DNA from: Enterococcus gallinarum NBRC 100675
Lineage (GTDB): Bacteria > Bacillota > Bacilli > Lactobacillales > Enterococcaceae
Direction: 5' to 3'
NCBI RefSeq assembly: GCF_001544275.1
Contig: NZ_BCQE01000012.1
Location: 86,388-150,387, forward strand
Length of the DNA stretch: 64,000 nucleotides
The position numbers and the translations under genes are program-made. Positions 1-10,800 of this stretch are shown here, piece after piece; positions within the stretch are counted from its first letter, which is position 1, and each line of letters begins with the position of its first letter. The notes beneath the pieces are model-generated. The model ran no database searches. It was not told the DNA's origin and was given only the letters and a program-made list of their open reading frames with translations.

Positions 1-726
1 TGCCTGGTTGACGGCTTTCAAGAAAGGCTCTTGTCCTTTATCGATAGCTATTCCGTAAGGTTCATTTGTAAATGTACCGCCAACTAAATGATAGTTGGGA
101 TTTTCACTGGCCATCCCCAATAAGATCGCATTATCTGTCGTCATCGCATCGCCTTGTCCTGACTGTAATGCAGTAAAGGCTTCGGCATAATTTTCTAACT
201 CCAAGATTTTTGCTTCCGGCGCTGCCTTGCGGATATTGATCGCTGATGTCGATCCTTTGACGACTAAAACCGTCGTATTGGCATTTAAATCTTCGATTCC
301 CTGAATCGGGCTATCTTTGGCTACTAATAAAGATTGTCCAGCATCGAAATAAACATCAGAAAAATCTACTTGTTTCTTCCGTTCATCCGTGATGGTCATC
401 GTAGCGATGATTGCATCGATATTGCCATTTTTTAATAGCGGAATTCGAGTTTTTGATGTGACTTCGACAAAAATAGCACTTCCGTCACGTCCTAAAATAT
501 GCTCAGTAATTGCTTTAGCGATATCGATATCAAATCCGCGGACTTCAGCTGTCGCAATATCCATCAATCCAAATAATCGGGTATCATTCTTGACTCCCCA
601 GATGATTTGGTTGCTTTCTTTGCTGCTCGCTAACACATCACGTTCTGCAGCACTTTGGCCTTTACAAGCAGAAAAGGTCATGAGCGCGAATACAAGGAGC
701 AGCACTGTACTGATTTTTTTGCTCAT
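1..726 (-). CDS. Polar amino acid ABC transporter, substrate-binding lipoprotein (3' end outside window)
   Basis: This is the extracellular solute-binding subunit of a glutamine/polar-amino-acid type importer. The start is the ATG at 724-726, with GGAGG about 9 nt upstream. The N-terminus MSKKISTVLLLVFALMTFSAC is a lipoprotein signal peptide with the lipobox Cys at residue 21. The mature part has a typical SBP_bac_3 layout, including motifs such as GFDIDIAKAI and DAIIATMTIT. The reading frame stays open to base 1, so the C-terminus is missing. It lies 13 nt downstream of the ATPase gene and is probably in the same operon. The exact substrate cannot be read from the sequence. Confidence 0.93.
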   Translation of the reverse strand, partial: MSKKISTVLLLVFALMTFSACKGQSAAERDVLASSKESNQIIWGVKNDTRLFGLMDIATAEVRGFDIDIAKAITEHILGRDGSAIFVEVTSKTRIPLLKNGNIDAIIATMTITDERKKQVDFSDVYFDAGQSLLVAKDSPIQGIEDLNANTTVLVVKGSTSAINIRKAAPEAKILELENYAEAFTALQSGQGDAMTTDNAILLGMASENPNYHLVGGTFTNEPYGIAIDKGQEPFLKAVNQA

Positions 727-739
727 AGCTACTTTCCTC

Positions 740-1477
740 CTAATGATTGGTTACCTTGCTTAAGAATTGTTTGGCCCGTTCGTCTCTTGGGTTTTCAAAG
801 AAGCCATCGACGTCGCGACGATCTTCTAATACTTGGCCTTCTGCCATGAAAACGATCCGGTCGGCTACTTCACGGGCAAAACTCATCTCATGAGTCACCA
901 CGATCATGGACATGCCTTCACTGGCGATTTTTTTCATCACGTCTAAAACATCACCGATCATTTCTGGATCCAGTGCAGAAGTTGGCTCATCGAAAAGCAA
1001 CATTTCTGGTGTCATGGCTAATCCTCGGGCAATAGCCACCCGCTGTTGTTGTCCGCCAGACAACATGGATGGATAAGAATCTTTTTTGTCCAGCATGCCT
1101 ACACGGTTCAACAGTTTTTCGGCTAAGGCAATCGCTTCTTGTTCATTTTGTTTTAATACTTTAATGGGAGCCAAAGTGATGTTTTCTAACACGGTTTTAT
1201 TGGGGTAAAGATTGAAATGCTGGAAGACCATTCCGATGTTTTTTCTAATCTCTGTCAATTTGACATCTTTACTGAAAAGATCTTTGCCATTGATCAGTAA
1301 GTGACCAGAAGAAATCGTTTCTAATCCATTGATTGTGCGAAGCATCGTGCTTTTTCCGGATCCTGAAGGACCAATCACAACAACGACTTCACCTTTTTCA
1401 AATTCAATATTTATGTTTTTTAATGCATGGAATTTGCCGTAGTACTTTTCCACGTCTTTAAATTCTATCATTGCCAT
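740..1477 (-). CDS. glnQ: Amino acid ABC transporter ATP-binding protein, GlnQ type
   Basis: This 245-residue protein is the ATPase of a polar amino acid importer. It has Walker A GPSGSGKST near residue 36, the signature LSGGQQQR near 140, and Walker B LLFDEPTSALDPE just after it. Length and motifs match the GlnQ/HisP family closely. The ATG at 1477 has a GGAGTG ribosome site. A second ATG two codons on is less well placed. The substrate-binding lipoprotein gene follows directly. No permease gene is visible, so it presumably lies beyond the left edge or is fused to the binding protein. The symbol refers to the family rather than a proven glutamine specificity. Confidence 0.93.
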   Translation of the reverse strand: MAMIEFKDVEKYYGKFHALKNINIEFEKGEVVVVIGPSGSGKSTMLRTINGLETISSGHLLINGKDLFSKDVKLTEIRKNIGMVFQHFNLYPNKTVLENITLAPIKVLKQNEQEAIALAEKLLNRVGMLDKKDSYPSMLSGGQQQRVAIARGLAMTPEMLLFDEPTSALDPEMIGDVLDVMKKIASEGMSMIVVTHEMSFAREVADRIVFMAEGQVLEDRRDVDGFFENPRDERAKQFLSKVTNH

Positions 1478-1537
1478 TCATTCACACTCCAAGTCTATAT
1501 TTAAAAATAAATGAGTAATTGAAAAGATTTGATTCAT

Positions 1538-1567
1538 ATTATAGCTCAAAATTTTTCTATTTGTAAA
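1538..1567 (-). promoter_or_regulatory. Predicted sigma-A promoter of the glnQ operon
   Basis: On the minus strand there is TTTACA, an 18-nt spacer and a perfect TATAAT, about 60 nt before the glnQ start. Confidence 0.7.
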
Positions 1568-1670
1568 GGTAGTTTTAATTTCCACATCATCCCCAAAGAA
1601 AAACCTTCATTATTTTAACCTCATGTTAGGTTTTTGTCCATCGTTTTTTTTCGACCCTTAGTAGAACAAG

Positions 1671-1699
1671 TTGTTTCTTTTGGAAAAACAAGGTAAGAT
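1671..1699 (+). promoter_or_regulatory. Predicted sigma-A promoter of trpS
   Basis: TTGTTT and TAAGAT are separated by exactly 17 nt, 34 nt before the trpS start. There is no room for a T-box leader, so this trpS is not under the T-box control seen for many tRNA synthetase genes. Confidence 0.65.
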
Positions 1700-1732
1700 G
1701 AACTATATATTGAATTTAGAGGTGGATGAAAC

Positions 1733-2740
1733 GTGAACACAATATTAACCGGAGACCGGCCTACAGGGCAACTTCATTTAGGGCATTATGTCGGCTCATT
1801 AAAAAAACGAGTTGAGATGCAAGACGACCCTAACAATCAACTTTATATCATGATCGCTGATATGCAAGCATTGACAGACAATGCCAAAAATCCACAGAAA
1901 GTGTCAGAAAATATCTTGCAAGTGGCACTTGACTATTTAGCGATTGGTCTCGATCCGACCCGCTCGACTTTATTTATTCAATCACAAATCCCTCAGTTAT
2001 CGGAACTAACCATGTATTACTTGAATTTAGTCAGTGTGGCACGGGTTCGCCGCAATCCGACCGTCAAAGCCGAGATCGAACAAAAGAAATTTGGGGAAGG
2101 TGTCCCAACTGGATTCTTCATCTACCCTGTCTCACAAGCAGCAGATATCACTGCTTTCAAAGCCAACTTAGTTCCTGTCGGTGAAGATCAAAAACCAATG
2201 CTAGAACAAACACAAGAAATCGTTCATAGCTTTAATTCCATCTATAGTGACGTATTGGTGGAACCTAAAGCAGTTCTTCCGCCTAAAGGAATGGGACGTT
2301 TACCTGGTATCGATGGAAATGGTAAAATGAGCAAATCATTGAACAACGGAATCTATTTGGCAGACAATGCGGATATCGTTCAAAAGAAAGTCATGAGCAT
2401 GTACACTGATCCAAATCATATCCATGTAGCAGATCCTGGCCAAGTCGAAGGCAATATGGTCTTTACTTATTTAGATGTCTTTGGCAAAGATTTAGAAAAA
2501 ATTGCCGCATTGAAAGAGCACTATCGTCAAGGCGGTCTAGGCGATGTAAAAATCAAGCGCTATCTGATCGATGTCTTAGAAGAAGAATTTGCTCCGATCC
2601 GTCAGCGACGAGAAGAATTTGCTAAGGACCCGGCTGAAGTCATGAACCTCTTAAAAAAAGGCAGCGAAAAAGCAGAACAAGTCGCAGCACAAACCTTGGC
2701 AGAAGTGAAAGAAGCAATGGGGATCAACTACTTTGCATAA
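1733..2740 (+). CDS. trpS: Tryptophan-tRNA ligase
   Basis: This is a class I aminoacyl-tRNA synthetase that charges tRNA-Trp in the cytoplasm. The 335-residue length is normal. The HIGH-type motif is HLGH at residues 15-18 and the KMSKS loop is at about residues 198-202. The start is GTG at 1733 behind a GAGGTGG ribosome site. The ATG at 1726 is out of frame. The gene stands alone, with its own promoter upstream and a strong terminator downstream. Confidence 0.97.
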   Translation: MNTILTGDRPTGQLHLGHYVGSLKKRVEMQDDPNNQLYIMIADMQALTDNAKNPQKVSENILQVALDYLAIGLDPTRSTLFIQSQIPQLSELTMYYLNLVSVARVRRNPTVKAEIEQKKFGEGVPTGFFIYPVSQAADITAFKANLVPVGEDQKPMLEQTQEIVHSFNSIYSDVLVEPKAVLPPKGMGRLPGIDGNGKMSKSLNNGIYLADNADIVQKKVMSMYTDPNHIHVADPGQVEGNMVFTYLDVFGKDLEKIAALKEHYRQGGLGDVKIKRYLIDVLEEEFAPIRQRREEFAKDPAEVMNLLKKGSEKAEQVAAQTLAEVKEAMGINYFA

Positions 2741-2752
2741 ATATGAACAACC

Positions 2753-2788
2753 AACAAACCCACCAGTATGCTTGGTGGGTTTGTTTTT
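2753..2788 (+). terminator. Intrinsic terminator of trpS
   Basis: A perfect 13-bp stem (AACAAACCCACCA with its complement) and a 7-nt loop are followed by a T run, starting 12 nt after the trpS stop. Confidence 0.93.
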
Positions 2789-2938
2789 AATTACTATCTT
2801 TTATTTAAAGATCCCTAAATAAAAAAGCGAACTGCTCAACTACCATTGACATGTGAGCAAACACCATTCGAGAACATTTTTCTCAATCACGACAGAATCG
2901 CTTTCTATCAAAAAGAAGCTACCATCACGAGTAAGAAC

Positions 2939-3457
2939 TTAGACCGGAAAATAGTCCCCAGGATGACTTTGAAGCGAGAAAACGATCGGTGCATATAAGT
3001 AAGGAATAAATTTATACCCATTGATCAATGCGCGATACTCTTTTTCATTGACCCACTTTGCTGCAGCAACTTCTTCTTACTGCAAACAAAGTTCAGGGTT
3101 AGCGCCGGTCCATTGAACAAAATAGAGTTCATTCCAGCCTTCTTCAAATTTCACTGTTAAACGACTAGGGATTTTCTCTGAAGAAAGTGTCATCCCTAAC
3201 TCTTCTAATAGTTCCCTTTCTGCCGCTTGATAACAGCTTTCACCAGCTTTGACGGTCCCGCCAGCAGGATAATCCCAATAACTAGGCCAGCCTTTTTTTG
3301 TGGATTGTCGTTTTTGAATCAGTAATTCTCCGGCTTCATTAAACAATAAAACAGACACCACAACTCGGTAGCCGTCATTAGGGACTGGCGTATCCCGCAA
3401 CATCGTCGCAGCTGTTGGCTGCTTTTGTGCATCGTAAACCGTCAGTTGTTCCATCAA
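2939..3457 (-). pseudogene. Nudix hydrolase gene interrupted by an in-frame TAA
   Basis: The frame starts at ATG 3457 and encodes a Nudix protein with a complete Nudix box, beginning GGTVKAGES and ending REL-LEELG around residues 67-89. Its N-terminus resembles the YfcD/IPP-isomerase-like branch. The frame stops at a TAA at 3077-3079 after 126 residues. It then continues in the same frame for 45 more codons that read like a normal Nudix C-terminus (EEVAAAKWVNEKEYRALING) up to a TAA at 2939-2941. A single base change from CAA or GAA to TAA would explain this. The truncated 126-residue product keeps the catalytic box but loses the last helix. It may be inactive, or the stop may be a sequencing error. 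Confidence 0.75.
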
Positions 3458-3542
3458 TCGATCCTTTCTTCCATAAAATAAAACTGGAAAAGCAACTCTT
3501 CGAGCTGTGGTTATCCATGAGAATATTTACTCTATCCATTAT

Positions 3543-3596
3543 AAAAAAATTGTAGCATAGCAAGGGAGAACACCTTCCCCTGCAAATGCTACAATC
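3543..3596 (-). terminator. Intrinsic terminator downstream of pheST
   Basis: On the minus strand a long interrupted stem, about 19 bp with TTGTAGCAT as its outer arm, is followed by seven T residues. It lies about 60 nt after the pheT stop. Confidence 0.85.
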
Positions 3597-3656
3597 TTGC
3601 TGATTCCTCAAGATCACTCTTTTTTTATGTCACTGTTTCCTATCACAGCAATGGGA

Positions 3657-6077
3657 CTAACGAATTTCTACTTGTAGTGATTCTTCTAGCACACGTGTGA
3701 TCTTCGACATTGCTTGATTGATTTCTTCATCTGTCAATGTCGCTTCAGGATTAGCAAAAGTCAATCGATAGGCCATTGATTTTTTATTGCTATCGATGTT
3801 CTTTCCTTGGTACACATCAAATAGATGAATGTCCGTCAAGAAACGGCCTGCTGCTTGTTCAATGGTTTGCAGGATTGTTTGGTTCGACGTCTTCTCATCC
3901 ACCAACAGTGCAATATCCCGGTTAACTGATGGGAATTTCGAAACTGCTTGATAAATGAGCGCTGCATTTTCAGTTGCTAACAAACGATCCAAGTCCAATT
4001 CAGCAACATATGTCTCAGTCAGATCATAAGCTTTTGCTGTACTTGGATGGACTTGCCCTAGGTAACCGATCACTTCATCCTGTAAGAGGATAGCAGCGGC
4101 TCTGCCTGGATGAAGTTCTTTGATTGCTGTTGTCTTTTCATAAGTAATCTGATCCGTAAGAGAAAGACCTGCAAACAAGTTTTCCAAGATCCCTTTAATA
4201 TGATAGAAATCGACTTTTTGTTCAGCTTCTTGCCAATCTTTTTCGGTGATGGCGCCAGTGATGGCTAGTCCTAGATGATTGTTTTCTGTTGGTAGCTCCC
4301 GAGGGTCATCACTTGTTTTGTAAAAGACGCGCCCCACTTCGTACAACGCAACATTGGCATTTTTGCGGGCCAAGTTATAGGCAATGTCGTCCAGCAGTCC
4401 TGAAAGTAGATTCATTCTTAAGACACCACGCTCTTCTGTCATTGGCCAATCCAGACGGGTAACCTGACTCTCTAACCAACAAAATTGACGGGCTTTTTCT
4501 TCGGTTGTCAATGCATAGCTGATAGCTTCACTCACACCATTTCCTTCTAGGAGTGTTCGTACTTTGCGAGTCAAGCGTTGTTCTTTGGTTAAGCTCCCCG
4601 CAACTGTCTCACCACTTGGAAGTGTCGATGGCAGACGGTCATAGCCATAGATACGGGCGACTTCTTCAATGATGTCAGCTTCGATCTGAATATCCCAACG
4701 TCTAGGTGGGACCACAACTTGATAGGTACCTTCATTTTCTTGGTAGCCAAAACCTAAGGCGTCAAAAATCTCATTGGCTTCGCCAATCGTGATTTGTGTT
4801 CCTAAGTAGCGATTGATCCGATCTAATGTGATCGTGACTTGAACATCCTTAGGAGTCACTTCAGCGCCTTTGACAGCACCTTGTAGAACTGTACCGCCAG
4901 CTAGCTCCGCAATCATAGCAGCGGCTGCATCACAAGCCTCCGCGATCGCAGCCTGATTGATGCCTTTTTCGAAACGGGAAGATGACTCACTGCGCAAATT
5001 GAATTTTTTAGACGTCAAACGAATCGCTAGTGGGTCAAACAAGGCGGCTTCTAAAGCAACAGTTGTGGTATCTTGTGTGATTTCTGAATCTAACCCACCC
5101 ATGACACCAGCTAAAGCGACTGGTTCTTTTCCATTAGTGATCACAATGTTCTTATCATCTAGCGTTCGTGTCTCTCCGTCCAAAGTGACCAACGTTTCTT
5201 GCGGTTTGCCACGGCGAACGACGATTTCTTGGCTGCCCAATTTTTGATAATCGAATGCATGAAGGGGTTGTCCAAACAGCAGCAAAATATAGTTGGTAAT
5301 ATCAACGACATTGTTGATTGGTCGAATGCCTTCATTCATCAAACGGTTTTGCAACCATTGCGGACTTGGTGCAATCGTTACGTTTTCAATGATCCGAATT
5401 TGATAGGCTGGCGCATCCTCTTGATTTTCTACGCTGACTTTGATCTTGTCTGCGGCTTTCACAGCACTTTCATTCAGTTGAATGGTCTCAAATTTTGGTG
5501 TTTGTCGATAAATGGCTCCTACCTCGTAAGCGACCCCCCGCATACTTAAGGCATCGGCCCGGTTTGGAGTGATCGACAACTCGATGATGGCATCATCCAT
5601 ATCGAGATAGGGAAAGACTTCCTTCCCCACTTCGGCATCGGTAGGCAAGTAATAAATACCCTCCGCATATTCTTTAGGGATCACACTATCAGAATAGCCT
5701 AATTCCTGCAGCGAACAGATCATCCCATTGGATTGTTGTCCGCGCATCTTGCCTTTCTTGATTTTGACATTGCCCGCGATCCGTGAACCTGGGAGTGCCA
5801 CGATCACTTTGATGCCGCTTTTGATATTCGGCGCACCGCAAACGATTTGTGATAATTCAGATTCACCGATATCTACTTGGCAGATCGATAAGTGATCTGA
5901 ATCTGGATGTGGCACACATTCTTTGACTTCCCCAACAACGATTTTCTTCAATCCCGCTGCTGGCACTTCGATTCCTTCGACTTCGATCCCTGTGACTGAC
6001 ATTTTATCTGCCAGCTCGTTTGGTGAGATCTCAGAAAGGTCAAGATAGTCATTTAACCATTTGTAAGATACTAACAT
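3657..6077 (-). CDS. pheT: Phenylalanine-tRNA ligase beta subunit
   Basis: This is the 806-residue beta chain of the (alpha-beta)2 phenylalanyl-tRNA synthetase. Visible parts in order are the N-terminal tRNA-binding EMAP/OB-fold domain (about residues 40-150), the B3/B4 editing domain, the B5 domain with a Mg/tRNA-binding region near 400-480, the catalytic-like core, and the C-terminal ferredoxin-fold anticodon-binding domain (about 710-806, beginning [13 protein letters not shown]). The start at 6077 lies 2 nt after the pheS stop, with its GGGGG ribosome site inside the end of pheS, so the genes are translationally coupled. Expression is governed by the T-box leader ahead of pheS. Confidence 0.98.
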   Translation of the reverse strand: MLVSYKWLNDYLDLSEISPNELADKMSVTGIEVEGIEVPAAGLKKIVVGEVKECVPHPDSDHLSICQVDIGESELSQIVCGAPNIKSGIKVIVALPGSRIAGNVKIKKGKMRGQQSNGMICSLQELGYSDSVIPKEYAEGIYYLPTDAEVGKEVFPYLDMDDAIIELSITPNRADALSMRGVAYEVGAIYRQTPKFETIQLNESAVKAADKIKVSVENQEDAPAYQIRIIENVTIAPSPQWLQNRLMNEGIRPINNVVDITNYILLLFGQPLHAFDYQKLGSQEIVVRRGKPQETLVTLDGETRTLDDKNIVITNGKEPVALAGVMGGLDSEITQDTTTVALEAALFDPLAIRLTSKKFNLRSESSSRFEKGINQAAIAEACDAAAAMIAELAGGTVLQGAVKGAEVTPKDVQVTITLDRINRYLGTQITIGEANEIFDALGFGYQENEGTYQVVVPPRRWDIQIEADIIEEVARIYGYDRLPSTLPSGETVAGSLTKEQRLTRKVRTLLEGNGVSEAISYALTTEEKARQFCWLESQVTRLDWPMTEERGVLRMNLLSGLLDDIAYNLARKNANVALYEVGRVFYKTSDDPRELPTENNHLGLAITGAITEKDWQEAEQKVDFYHIKGILENLFAGLSLTDQITYEKTTAIKELHPGRAAAILLQDEVIGYLGQVHPSTAKAYDLTETYVAELDLDRLLATENAALIYQAVSKFPSVNRDIALLVDEKTSNQTILQTIEQAAGRFLTDIHLFDVYQGKNIDSNKKSMAYRLTFANPEATLTDEEINQAMSKITRVLEESLQVEIR

Positions 6078-6079
6078 AT

Positions 6080-7123
6080 TTATTCCCCCTTGAACTGACT
6101 GATGAAACGTACATCATTTTGATAGAAATTCCGAATGTCGTTGACGCCATAGCGCAACATCGCAACCCGGTCAGGTCCTAAACCAAATGCAAAACCTGAG
6201 TATTCTTTGGGATCGATCCCGGACATTTCCAATACATTCGGATGTACCATTCCAGCGCCTAAAATCTCGATCCAACCGGTGTGTTTGCAGACATTACAGC
6301 CGGCTCCCCCACATTTGAAACAGCTGACATCTACTTCTACTGAAGGCTCTGTAAATGGGAAGTAGCTTGGACGCAAACGAATGCTGCGATCAGCCCCGAA
6401 CATTTTTTGCATCATGACTTCTAGTGTCCCTTTAAGATCACCCATCGTCACATTCTTATCGATTACCAGTCCTTCAATCTGATGAAACTGATGACTGTGA
6501 GTCGCGTCGTCGGTGTCTCTCCGGAATACTTTTCCTGGTGAAATCATTCGCAATGGCCCTTTGCTGAAATCATGTTTTTCCATGGTACGAGCTTGCACCG
6601 GTGAAGTGTGTGTCCGAATCAAGACTTCATCTGAAATATAAAAAGTATCTTGCATGTCTCTTGCTGGATGATCTTTTGGCAAGTTCATTCGTTCAAAATT
6701 GTAGTGATCTTTTTCGACTTCGAATCCTTCAACCACTTGATAGCCCATCCCCACAAAAATATCTTCGATTTCTTCCATGATTTGCGTCAAGACATGACGG
6801 GTCCCTTGTGGCATCCGCTTGCCAGGCAACGTCACATCAATCGATTCTTCAGCCAATGCCTTTTCTAGTGCGGCTGCTTCTAATGAAGTTTTTGCTTCCT
6901 CAATCGCTTGTGTAATCGCATCCCGGATCGCATTGGCATAGCTGCCGACTTTTGGACGCTCTTCTGCTGACAACTCTTTCATTCCTCGCAAAACTTCCGT
7001 GATGGGTCCCTTTTTACCAAGGACATCCACACGAATTTGATTCAATTCATTGATTGAACGGCTTTCTTTGATCTTTGAAAGCGTTACTTCTTTCAATGAC
7101 TCTAGTTTCTCTTGTAAAGACAT
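6080..7123 (-). CDS. pheS: Phenylalanine-tRNA ligase alpha subunit
   Basis: This is the catalytic alpha chain of phenylalanyl-tRNA synthetase, 347 residues, which is the usual bacterial size. It begins with a coiled-coil tRNA-binding arm (about residues 1-85). The class II core follows, with the [10 protein letters not shown] segment near 190, motif 2 [16 protein letters not shown] near 218-233, and motif 3 [14 protein letters not shown] near 314-327. It is the first gene of the pheST operon and is preceded by a complete T-box leader. Confidence 0.98.
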   Translation of the reverse strand: MSLQEKLESLKEVTLSKIKESRSINELNQIRVDVLGKKGPITEVLRGMKELSAEERPKVGSYANAIRDAITQAIEEAKTSLEAAALEKALAEESIDVTLPGKRMPQGTRHVLTQIMEEIEDIFVGMGYQVVEGFEVEKDHYNFERMNLPKDHPARDMQDTFYISDEVLIRTHTSPVQARTMEKHDFSKGPLRMISPGKVFRRDTDDATHSHQFHQIEGLVIDKNVTMGDLKGTLEVMMQKMFGADRSIRLRPSYFPFTEPSVEVDVSCFKCGGAGCNVCKHTGWIEILGAGMVHPNVLEMSGIDPKEYSGFAFGLGPDRVAMLRYGVNDIRNFYQNDVRFISQFKGE

Positions 7124-7159
7124 GTTTTTCCTCCTTATTCTTTGTGAATAGCTGATAAG

Positions 7160-7410
7160 TCAAGACGAAAAAAAGACCCCGTTCCTAAAAAAGGAACGAC
7201 GTCTCGTGTTACCATCCTCATTCGTGGACAAAGTCCACGCACTCACTTCTACTAACGACAGCAGGACTGCCGACTGATTCTTGTTCAGTAAGCTCCAGAA
7301 ATGAAATTCATTTTTCGAATACAGAACTTGCTTTCAGTCTATGACAAGTCTCCCTTTCCTGTTTCAGCCAAACTACTAGTTTCCATCAACGCTTTTTAAC
7401 TATTCGATTG
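7160..7410 (-). ncRNA. T-box riboswitch leader of pheST
   Basis: The minus-strand leader carries the T-box sequence GAGGATGGTAACACG (within 7201-7223; consensus AGGGTGGNACCGCG) immediately before a terminator hairpin. The upstream part is long and folded. A TTC Phe codon is available in the GAATTTCATTTC region near 7300-7315, which is a plausible specifier. In this class, uncharged tRNA-Phe binds the specifier and the T-box bulge and favours the antiterminator. Confidence 0.93.
7168..7206 (-). terminator. T-box-controlled terminator
   Basis: The stem GTCGTTCC with its complement, plus the outer GAC/GTC pairs, is followed by seven T residues. Its 5' side overlaps the T-box, so terminator and antiterminator exclude each other. 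Confidence 0.9.
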
Positions 7411-7415
7411 ACCTT

Positions 7416-7444
7416 AGTGTACCTAATTATTTGCCAGAAATCAA
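7416..7444 (-). promoter_or_regulatory. Predicted promoter of pheST
   Basis: TTGATT, 17 nt, TACACT on the minus strand. The -35 element contains the stop codon of the upstream HxlR-type gene. Confidence 0.75.
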
Positions 7445-7761
7445 CTGCATTCTTCTTCTCTGACCCAAGTTTCTGCCCAGCGCTTCACACTCATCATACT
7501 TTTTTCAAGTGCGACCCCTCTTGGTGTTAAACAGTAAAGATTGTCTTCTTTGCAGACGATTTCTTCACGTTCTAATTCTTTCAAGCGCTCCACCAATACC
7601 CGATCGCTCACTTGGGGGATTTTTTTGGCAAGATCCACAAACCGTTGTTTGCCATCTTCAAGAAGCACATCAATGATCAAGCCATTCCACTTTTTCCCTA
7701 GAATCGAAAAAGCTTTTTCAAATTTAGGACAAAGGGCGTAATCTGTTTCCACTTTTATCAT
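7441..7761 (-). CDS. HxlR-family winged-helix transcriptional regulator
   Basis: This 106-residue protein matches the HxlR/YodB type. It has the conserved N-terminal CPKFEKAFSILGKKWN (Cys at residue 11, the position used for redox or electrophile sensing in YodB-like members), a winged helix in the middle and a C-terminal dimerisation helix ending WVREEECS. Such proteins usually repress adjacent detoxification genes, but none is clearly adjacent here. It is followed at once by the pheST promoter and preceded by addA in the same direction. Its target cannot be inferred. Confidence 0.9.
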   Translation of the reverse strand: MIKVETDYALCPKFEKAFSILGKKWNGLIIDVLLEDGKQRFVDLAKKIPQVSDRVLVERLKELEREEIVCKEDNLYCLTPRGVALEKSMMSVKRWAETWVREEECS

Positions 7762-7828
7762 TTTCTATCACCTCTTTGCATCATTATAGCACATCGCTTA
7801 CGAATTGTAAGGAATCCCGTTCGAGGGC

Positions 7829-10800
7829 CTACCATTCGATTATTTTCTTAGCGGCTAGTAAAACCAGATATGTCTCAGTCACAGGTTTCTGCAAAGCTTG
7901 TTCTAACGCTTGGCAATACAGTTTTAGCTGTCCATAATACCGATCCCGCATGCGCTTTTCAATCTGTGCTTCACTGCCAAATACAGCATCCGTCTTAAAA
8001 TCATACAAAATGATTCGATCTGGCAACTCCACATAGCCATCAATAATCCCGTGGATCAATAATTCGGCATCTGGTTCATCAAATCCTTCAAAAATAGTGG
8101 CAGCTTCTTTTAGCATTGAAAATGGCTGCTCCCGTTTTACCTGTGTTGCATACTTGATCAAAGTTTGCAACACGGCTGTTTGATAGAACCACACGATGCT
8201 CCCTTGATCAATTTTGTCGGCAACATCTTTTGTAAAGAGCTGACGTTCAACCAATTCATCGATAAAAGCTGCTAAGGATGCTTCCGTCGGTACTTCAGTC
8301 AGCGGCAGCATTTGCATAACTAGATGCGTAGCACTCCCGATCGAAGCAGCTTGCGGTTTTTGTTCTTGTAAAAAACGCGGTTTAGCTAATTCAGTCTCAA
8401 CATAACGAAAGCGCTGAGGTGCCAATTTTTGATCCGCGGAATGCCATTCCAGTAAAGTAATATCTTGATCGTCCGGATCATTATATAGACGTTTTAACTC
8501 TGAGACCGACTGATAGCTAGTGGTTTGAGTCGCTTTGCTGTAAGGATACTGATAGTCTAAACGGTTCAGCAATCTTTCTGGGGCTGTAGTACTTGGTGTC
8601 GGAGCCACAACTGCCTCTGTTGGCGGCTGCACCTGCAATTGCTGATCAATCTGATCCTGATTCCACCAATGGATCTGGAATCTTGCAGGATGATGGATCG
8701 TCATTTTTCGTTCACTGGCATCAGTAAAAACCTGCTCCATCTCTGGATGACGAATCAATGTCAAACCGACCCAATCCATTAGACTGCCTCTTGCAACTAA
8801 ACGTAAAGCCGGGTCAAGGACTGTCTGACTTTGTGTCAACCCCGCTTGCCAAGCTTTAAAGGCTGCCTGCCGATCCTTATAAGAACCAACTAAATACAGT
8901 TTCTGCTCGGCCCGTGTCAATGCTACGTATAGTTTACGCATTTCTTCAGAGAGGGCTTTTTTCAAACGAACTTGTTTGATGGCTTGAAAAGGAATCGTTT
9001 CATATTTGATATTTTCCGAAGCATCGATATATTGGATACCTGCGCCAAGTTGTTCTTCAAAAATATAACGCTTTTGAAAGTCTTGGTAATTGAAGAATTT
9101 CGTTGTATCCAATAAGAAAACAACGGGAAACTCCAATCCTTTACTAGCATGGACAGTCATGACCCGCACAGCATTTTCAGCTGGCGTCGCCAACGGTTCT
9201 GCCAAATCTTTATCTTTTTCTTGCATTTTTTCAATAAACCGGATGAATTGATACAATCCTCGGAAACTGCTTTTCTCATATTTCTCTGCTCGGTGGATCA
9301 ATGCAATCAAATTGGCATAGCGCTGTTGCCCTGCTGGCAAGCCAACCACGTAATCCAAGTAAGCCGTTGTATCATAAATATCCCATAATAAATCTGGGAT
9401 CGGCAGTCTGCGAGCTGCTTCCCGCCAACGATTCAATTCGCTTAAAAAATCATCCACTCGTTTGCTTAAAGCGGAAACAGTCCCCTTTTGGTTGTCTTGA
9501 TAAGTCAAGACCGCTTTGTAAAACTCACTGGTACGATCCGCTAGCCGAATCTCTGCTAGTTCGTCTTCCGTTAGCCCTACCATGGGTGAACGGAGAACAG
9601 CCACTAATGGAATGTCCTGATAAGGATTATCAATGATTTGCAACAATGCGATCATTGTTTGGATCTCTGTTGCTTGAAAATAGTTCTGTGCATCATTGAC
9701 TTCCAGAGGAATCCCGAATTTTTTGAAAACATCTAAGATGACCAAATTATTTTTGCGGGTAGGAGTCAGTAAAACGATATCCTGATAAGTGACTGGACGT
9801 TCTTCCCGTCTTTTTTTATCATAGATCATAAATTGGGATTGGATCAGTTCTTGAATTTTGATTGCGGTGACGTGAAGTTCTCCTTCCGTTTTGTCTTCAA
9901 TCAAATTCGTAGTACTTTCAGCTTCTTTTTCATAGAGCAAAAGTTCCGGAATGAATGCGTCGCTTTCAGGAAAACTCGGAAATCCCGGAACTAAAGCCGC
10001 TGCGTCATCATAAGGGATCTGTCCAACTTGTTCGTCCATCAATTGTTGAAAAACCAAGTTCGTAAAATCAAGCACTTCGCGGCGCGAACGGAAATTTTCT
10101 GCTAAAACGATTCTTCGTCCCCCGTTTTGATGTTCAAATGCCAAATATTTTTCTATAAACAAAGTGGGGTCTGCTAAGCGAAATGAATAGATCGATTGTT
10201 TGACATCTCCTACCATGAACATGTTTCCATGGTCTCCTGAAACTTGCCGAACCCAATACAGAATCGCTTCTTGCAGTCGATTGATATCCTGATACTCATC
10301 CACGAGCACTTCTTCAAATTTATCGCGGTAATAAACAGAAGCATCGCTGCCTGTGCCATCACCCAATAAGATTTTCAACGTGAAATGTTCTAAATCATTG
10401 AAATCCAACAACCCTTTTGCTAGCTTGCGGGCTTGAAAAGCAGTCAAAAACTCTTTGGTCATCTCTGCCATAGTCGCAACGATCGGTTCAGATAGTTGCA
10501 GCATTTGCAGCATGTCTGCTGGTGGATAAGGAAAATATCCTTTGAGTTGTTCTAATAGTTTTTTGGCATCATCCCGCAACGGTTTGATTTCCTGTGAAAG
10601 TTCTTTTTGTTCTTCTTTCCGATAGCTTGGGTAGCGATCAAAGGTCAAATGAGTCAAGCGATCATATAAGACGGATAGATCGTCTGTTGCCAGAACTCGT
10701 TGAATTTCTTGGACTTGAGAAATCTCTGCTTGAACGAGTGCTGCTGCTTTTTCCATTAATGGTGACTGATCTGCAAATTGTTTGGCCGCTGCCAGCAAAT

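Noticed and set aside
1671..1732. Possible T-box ahead of trpS
   Set aside because: The promoter-to-start distance is far too short for a T-box and no T-box sequence is present.
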